Shown: positions 60,737 through 64,000 of the stretch, in pieces
How positions within the stretch are numbered: the first letter of the stretch is position 1
Layout: each line of letters begins with the position of its first letter
Notes under the pieces: model-generated
Told to the model about the DNA's origin: nothing
Databases searched by the model: none
Seen by the model: the letters and a program-made list of their open reading frames with translations, nothing else
Made by a program: the position numbers and the translations under genes
From: Anaeramoeba flamelloides
Lineage: Eukaryota > Metamonada > Anaeramoebidae
NCBI GenBank assembly: GCA_027625915.1
Contig: JANTQA010000060.1
Span: forward strand, 1,984,001-2,048,000
DNA: 64,000 nucleotides
Direction: 5' to 3'

Positions 60737-61123
60737 TTAAATATTTGAAGGATACATCATTACTCTAACTTTTTTACCCATAGCAATAGCTGGAAGGTTT
60801 CTTTTGAATTTAGCACGGACAATGCCAGAGTTACCATGTGCGCTAGTGATCTTTCCCCAAATTGTTCTGACGTTAGATCCATTGTGATGTCGAGAGGCGT
60901 TGTAAACAAAGGCAACTTTCTTTCCAAGATACCATTCTGTTTCTTTTCTTGTGGAGACACCGACAATTTTGATTAAGGATGTTCCTGTTTTTTGGGTTGT
61001 CAGTCCTCTTCGATAACCCATGAAGATTCCGTCAATATGTAATCTTGGGGATTTGTTTTGTTTCTTTTTTTTTTTGTTTTGTTTTTTTTTTGGCTTTACT
61101 TCTTTTTTTTGTTCTTGGGACAT
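60737..61123 (-). CDS. RPL35A: Ribosomal protein eL33 (L35A), 60S subunit
   Basis: 128 residues, single exon. A Lys/Gln-rich leader (residues 1-25) precedes the eL33 fold: RLHIDGIFMGYRRGLTTQK, then SLIKIVGVSTRKETEWYLGK, KVAFVYNAS, and the diagnostic NVRTIWGKITSAHGNSGIVR with AKFKRNLPAIAMGKKVRVMM and YPSNI at the end. Human eL33 is 110 residues; the excess is the basic leader. The protein sits on the solvent side of the 60S subunit. It is less AT-rich than its flanks, as expected of a highly expressed gene. The C-terminus ends at TAA exactly where the family ends, which supports the standard code. Confidence 0.96.
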   Translation of the reverse strand: MSQEQKKEVKPKKKQNKKKKKQNKSPRLHIDGIFMGYRRGLTTQKTGTSLIKIVGVSTRKETEWYLGKKVAFVYNASRHHNGSNVRTIWGKITSAHGNSGIVRAKFKRNLPAIAMGKKVRVMMYPSNI

Positions 61124-61531
61124 TTTGATACTTTAAATTTAGATAAAAAATGAAAAAAAATGAAAAAAAATGAAAAAAAAACATTTTTGCAAATTATCAA
61201 AACAATTAAAAAATTTATTCAATAATAAGATTCAACTTTCGATCTGCTTTATAAGAAACTACCCAAAGACATTTTTGAAAAATAGTTCAGTTACTGGAAA
61301 ACTTATTTAACAAATGGAAGTCATTTTTTAATTCTTTCTTATATTGATCTTTTCTTTTTTTAAGGGCTATCGAAATGTTATGCTCATCGAAGATCATTTT
61401 TATTACTAACAACATTTTTGTGGGTTTTTAATCGAGTAAACTACAGAGACCTTGTTTTAATGTAAGTTTTATTTTCGAGATTTTTGACATTTTAGTCAAA
61501 AAAAATTTGTTTAACATAATCGAATTATTCT
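61124..61531. promoter_or_regulatory. Divergent upstream region of eL33
   Basis: Three repeats of TGAAAAAAAA lie just upstream of the eL33 ATG (61,148-61,180). At 61,361-61,460 a less AT-rich stretch is open on the plus strand between TTTTTTTAAG and a consensus GTAAGT (CYAHRRSFLLLTTFLWVFNR), and on the minus strand as a 42-codon ATG frame ending near 61,287. One of these may be an exon. Confidence 0.35.
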
Positions 61532-63624
61532 ATGGAAAAGGGTGAAAAATCAAAATTTCATTATGAAAACGTGAATCCAGGTTTGTATTTAGTATTATAG
61601 AGTTTAGGATGAGGTGATACAAATACAATGGAAAATAAAGTGGATCGTCATTCTTTAAATGTGTAAAAAAAACTGATTTTAAATTTGACCTTGTTTTCTT
61701 CGAAATTTAGAAAAGTTTAAGGATCAATAAATATTTTCTTTGTTAAATCCCTCAAAAATCTCAGAAACCTATTATAGTAATATTTTGAATTTTTTTGAAT
61801 TTAAAAACTTTTAAATAATTTTTGTTCCTAATATATTCTATTTCAACCCTCAGATCATATAAAATTGAATGTCTTTAAATTTTTTTGAATATTTTAAAAC
61901 TTATAATGGTTACAATTTAATTATGTTTTTGTTTGATTTTATTTATGGATATATAAAGTGTTTTATCCCAATGAATGTATTTTTATTTATTTTGTAATCT
62001 AGAAAATAAAATTGTAGTAGTATGTTTGGATTCAAAATAATCAATTGATTATCCAGAAATGGAAAGCCTTGTTTAAATAGAGTATTTTTTACTATATCTT
62101 TCTTTTTTTATGTAAACCATTATTTGAAAAAAAAGTTTCTTATAGTCTACCAGTATTTTCACAATAAATAGGAACAATATTTAAACTTATTTTTTTTCAG
62201 GTCAATAAACTTTATTTCAAACAAATTTACCCAATATTTTTTTCAAATATCAATTATTTTATACAATTGACCTTTAAAAAATAAAGAAGAAATAAGAATA
62301 ATAACACATCAAAGTATAGGTTAATATTTATATAAAATAACCATAATAAATCAATAAATATTTCTTAAACTAGAAACTAAAATTCTTCGGTAACTCATTG
62401 AAAAAAATCAAAAATCTTGATTTTGATCTTCAATTGGTATTTGAATAATAAATAGGAAAAAATTTTCACTTCATTTTAATTTTCTTTTATTTTAGAAATC
62501 AAATCCTTAAATGAATTAGTTTGGGTTTTTTAGCCATTATTAGAAAAATGAAATGAAAATGAAGTAAAATTTTTTCACTTTTATAATTTAAATATCAAGA
62601 TTGAAGATCTAAATAAAATCCCAATAGAAATCAAAATGATTTTTTGACATCATTTTCACTATTTTGATAACATTTGATAACCTGTTTGTATTCAGTGACT
62701 ATAGATCTTACAATAATAAAAAAAAATATTCAAAACAAAGATAATCATTTATAAAACGAAATATTGGAAAAAAAAAAAATGATAAAAAGTTAAATGATTT
62801 CAATTTTGAAATTTAAAAAAATTTTCTTCTAATCCATTCAAATCCTTTAAAAACGTGTATTTTACTTGATTAAAACTGGAAAAATTTAACTTTAAAATAG
62901 TTTATTTAATCAATACATAGATTTTAGATGATAATTCGATGGCCATTTCGTTGTTTGATCCTTAAAAATATATTTTTTTAGTAGAATCAAAAAGTTAAAA
63001 TGAGAGATTTATTGTATATTTAAGAAAAAGATAATCAGTTGAAATTTTATCTATATTAAATGAAAAATACTAGTATTTGTAAATCTATTAGTTAAAATTG
63101 ACTCAAAGAGTTTGTATATTTTTATTAATTGTGTTTTAATTACCAGTTAATCTATTATTTGTCAAAATAATCTTTTCATTTTCTTTAATATTTTTCATTC
63201 GAATACCAAATTAGGTTATAAAAATGTAATTCTATGAGAAATATAATTAATAAAAATAAAACAATAAAAAAAAAAAGTATTTGATTAATAACTAATTTCA
63301 ATTAAATAAAGATAACCCAGTGTGATTATTTCAATGTGAAAATAACTACCAAATCCAATAAACATAAAATAATAAAAATAATAAAAATATAAAAAAAATT
63401 ACAAATCGATTTTTTATACTAAAATTAGTCATTTTAAGATTTTTTTCGAGAATTTATTTTTACTTTTGTTAGAAGTTAAATGAATAAATTTGAAAATGCT
63501 ATTCTAAGATCTTTATTTTTTAGGAAATGAATTTTTTGAAACTGTCTCTCAAGAACCTTCAATTATTGAATATAATAAGTTGAGAGAAAAATATAGGAGA
63601 ATTTTGGTTATTAATATTAGTTAA
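61532..63624 (+). CDS. Possible two-exon gene, about 50-residue protein, unknown
   Basis: join(61532..61580, 63524..63624). Exon 1 is MEKGEKSKFHYENVNP plus one base, ending AATCCAG at GTTTGT. Exon 2 follows CTTTATTTTTTAG and reads NEFFETVSQEPSIIEYNKLR, EKYRRILVINIS, then TAA. The phases match (G plus GA gives Gly). The intron of 1,943 bp contains a family-A repeat, a size normal for this locus. The charged, helical character and balanced codons suggest a real peptide, but GTTTGT is a weak donor and further exons may be hidden. Function unknown. Confidence 0.38.
62230..62930 (+). repeat. Dispersed repeat family A, copy 5
   Basis: CAAATATCAATTATTTTATA, AATAACACATCAAAGTATAG, CAATAGAAATCAAAATGATT, then TTTGATAACATTTGATAACC match the other copies. 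It includes the extra block (CACTTCATTTTAATTTTC) also seen near 26.9 kb. Confidence 0.6.
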
Positions 63625-64000
63625 TTAACTTTCGGGTCCCTTGGTATTCAAGTTTACGAATTATTAAGAATTGTTTTTTTTTTTTTTTTGATCTTACATG
63701 AATTTTTTATTATAAATAAAATCATTAAATCCAAAAATATTTTTAATTTGTTTTGTCACTTTTAAGTTTTTAAGGTTTCCAATTTTTGTTTTTTAACCAA
63801 AAAATAATTTCGGCACTTTTTTAGCCCTATCAATTTTTTGGGGGTTATTTAAAGTGAAATTATCTTTTGATTTAGAATATGATTACTAAAATTCCAATAA
63901 AGATAAATATCACTAAAAAAAGTTATATTTTTCGGAAAATAGGGGGCACAATATTTATTATTACTCCACCCCTCTTCATTACATGTATTTATTAATTATT
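63625..64000. other. AT-rich window end
   Basis: A T-run at 63,674-63,689 and otherwise no feature. Confidence 0.5.

Noticed and set aside
61361-61460. A possible PEN-2 or other membrane-protein exon (CYAHRRSFLLLTTFLWVFNR)
   Set aside because: The spacing does not fit PEN-2 and no second exon was found; the opposite strand also has an ATG frame.

Overview
The window is nuclear DNA from a very AT-rich unicellular eukaryote. Evidence: spliced genes with GT-AG introns of 0.1 to 3.6 kb, a cytosolic ribosomal protein (eL33), an SMC5/6 SUMO ligase, the translation factor MCTS1, a REEP/Yop1-type ER protein and a VWA/alpha-kinase. The standard genetic code fits every recognised gene. The VWA-alpha-kinase, the Glu-Lys repeat tracts and the transposon-filled long introns recall amoebozoan-grade or Anaeramoeba-like amoebae. 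That placement is inference; no rRNA or other taxonomic marker lies in the window.

Layout. 1-2.9 kb: a tandem duplication, paired hairpins and a fold-back element. 2.9-7.0 kb: a decayed DDE DNA transposon (CACTA/Plavaka/KDZ-like). 9.2-11.6 kb: an intact VWA-alpha-kinase ORF with altered catalytic residues. 14.9-20.1 kb (-): MCTS1, rebuilt here from three widely spaced exons. 23.4-24.4 kb (-): NSE2/MMS21. 25.5-28.5 kb: a cluster of fold-back elements. 31.5-32.2 kb (-): a two-exon gene of unknown function. 32.5-39.7 kb: repeats, nested palindromes and unresolved exon-like segments. 40.1-42.6 kb: a CH-domain, coiled-coil, tail-anchored protein. 46.8-52.4 kb (+): a REEP-like gene with a 3.2-kb intron. 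54.0-54.9 kb (-): a membrane protein with a Lys/Glu tail. 60.7-61.1 kb (-): eL33. 61.5-63.6 kb (+): a possible tiny two-exon gene.

The genes are unlinked housekeeping functions (translation, ER shaping, SMC5/6 sumoylation, cytoskeleton); nothing looks like an operon or a defence island. The space between them, and the long introns, hold at least five kinds of short terminal-inverted-repeat elements, several flanked by TA or TTAA, and about six older dispersed repeat families. I saw no virus-like element, CRISPR array, rRNA or convincing tRNA. The most notable points are the probable alpha-pseudokinase, the large hairpin-forming elements inside essential-gene introns, the nested palindrome at 35.1-36.5 kb, and a dispersed repeat that keeps a reading frame in one copy. 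Several low-confidence exon candidates are listed because the true gene count is likely higher than a plain ORF scan suggests.
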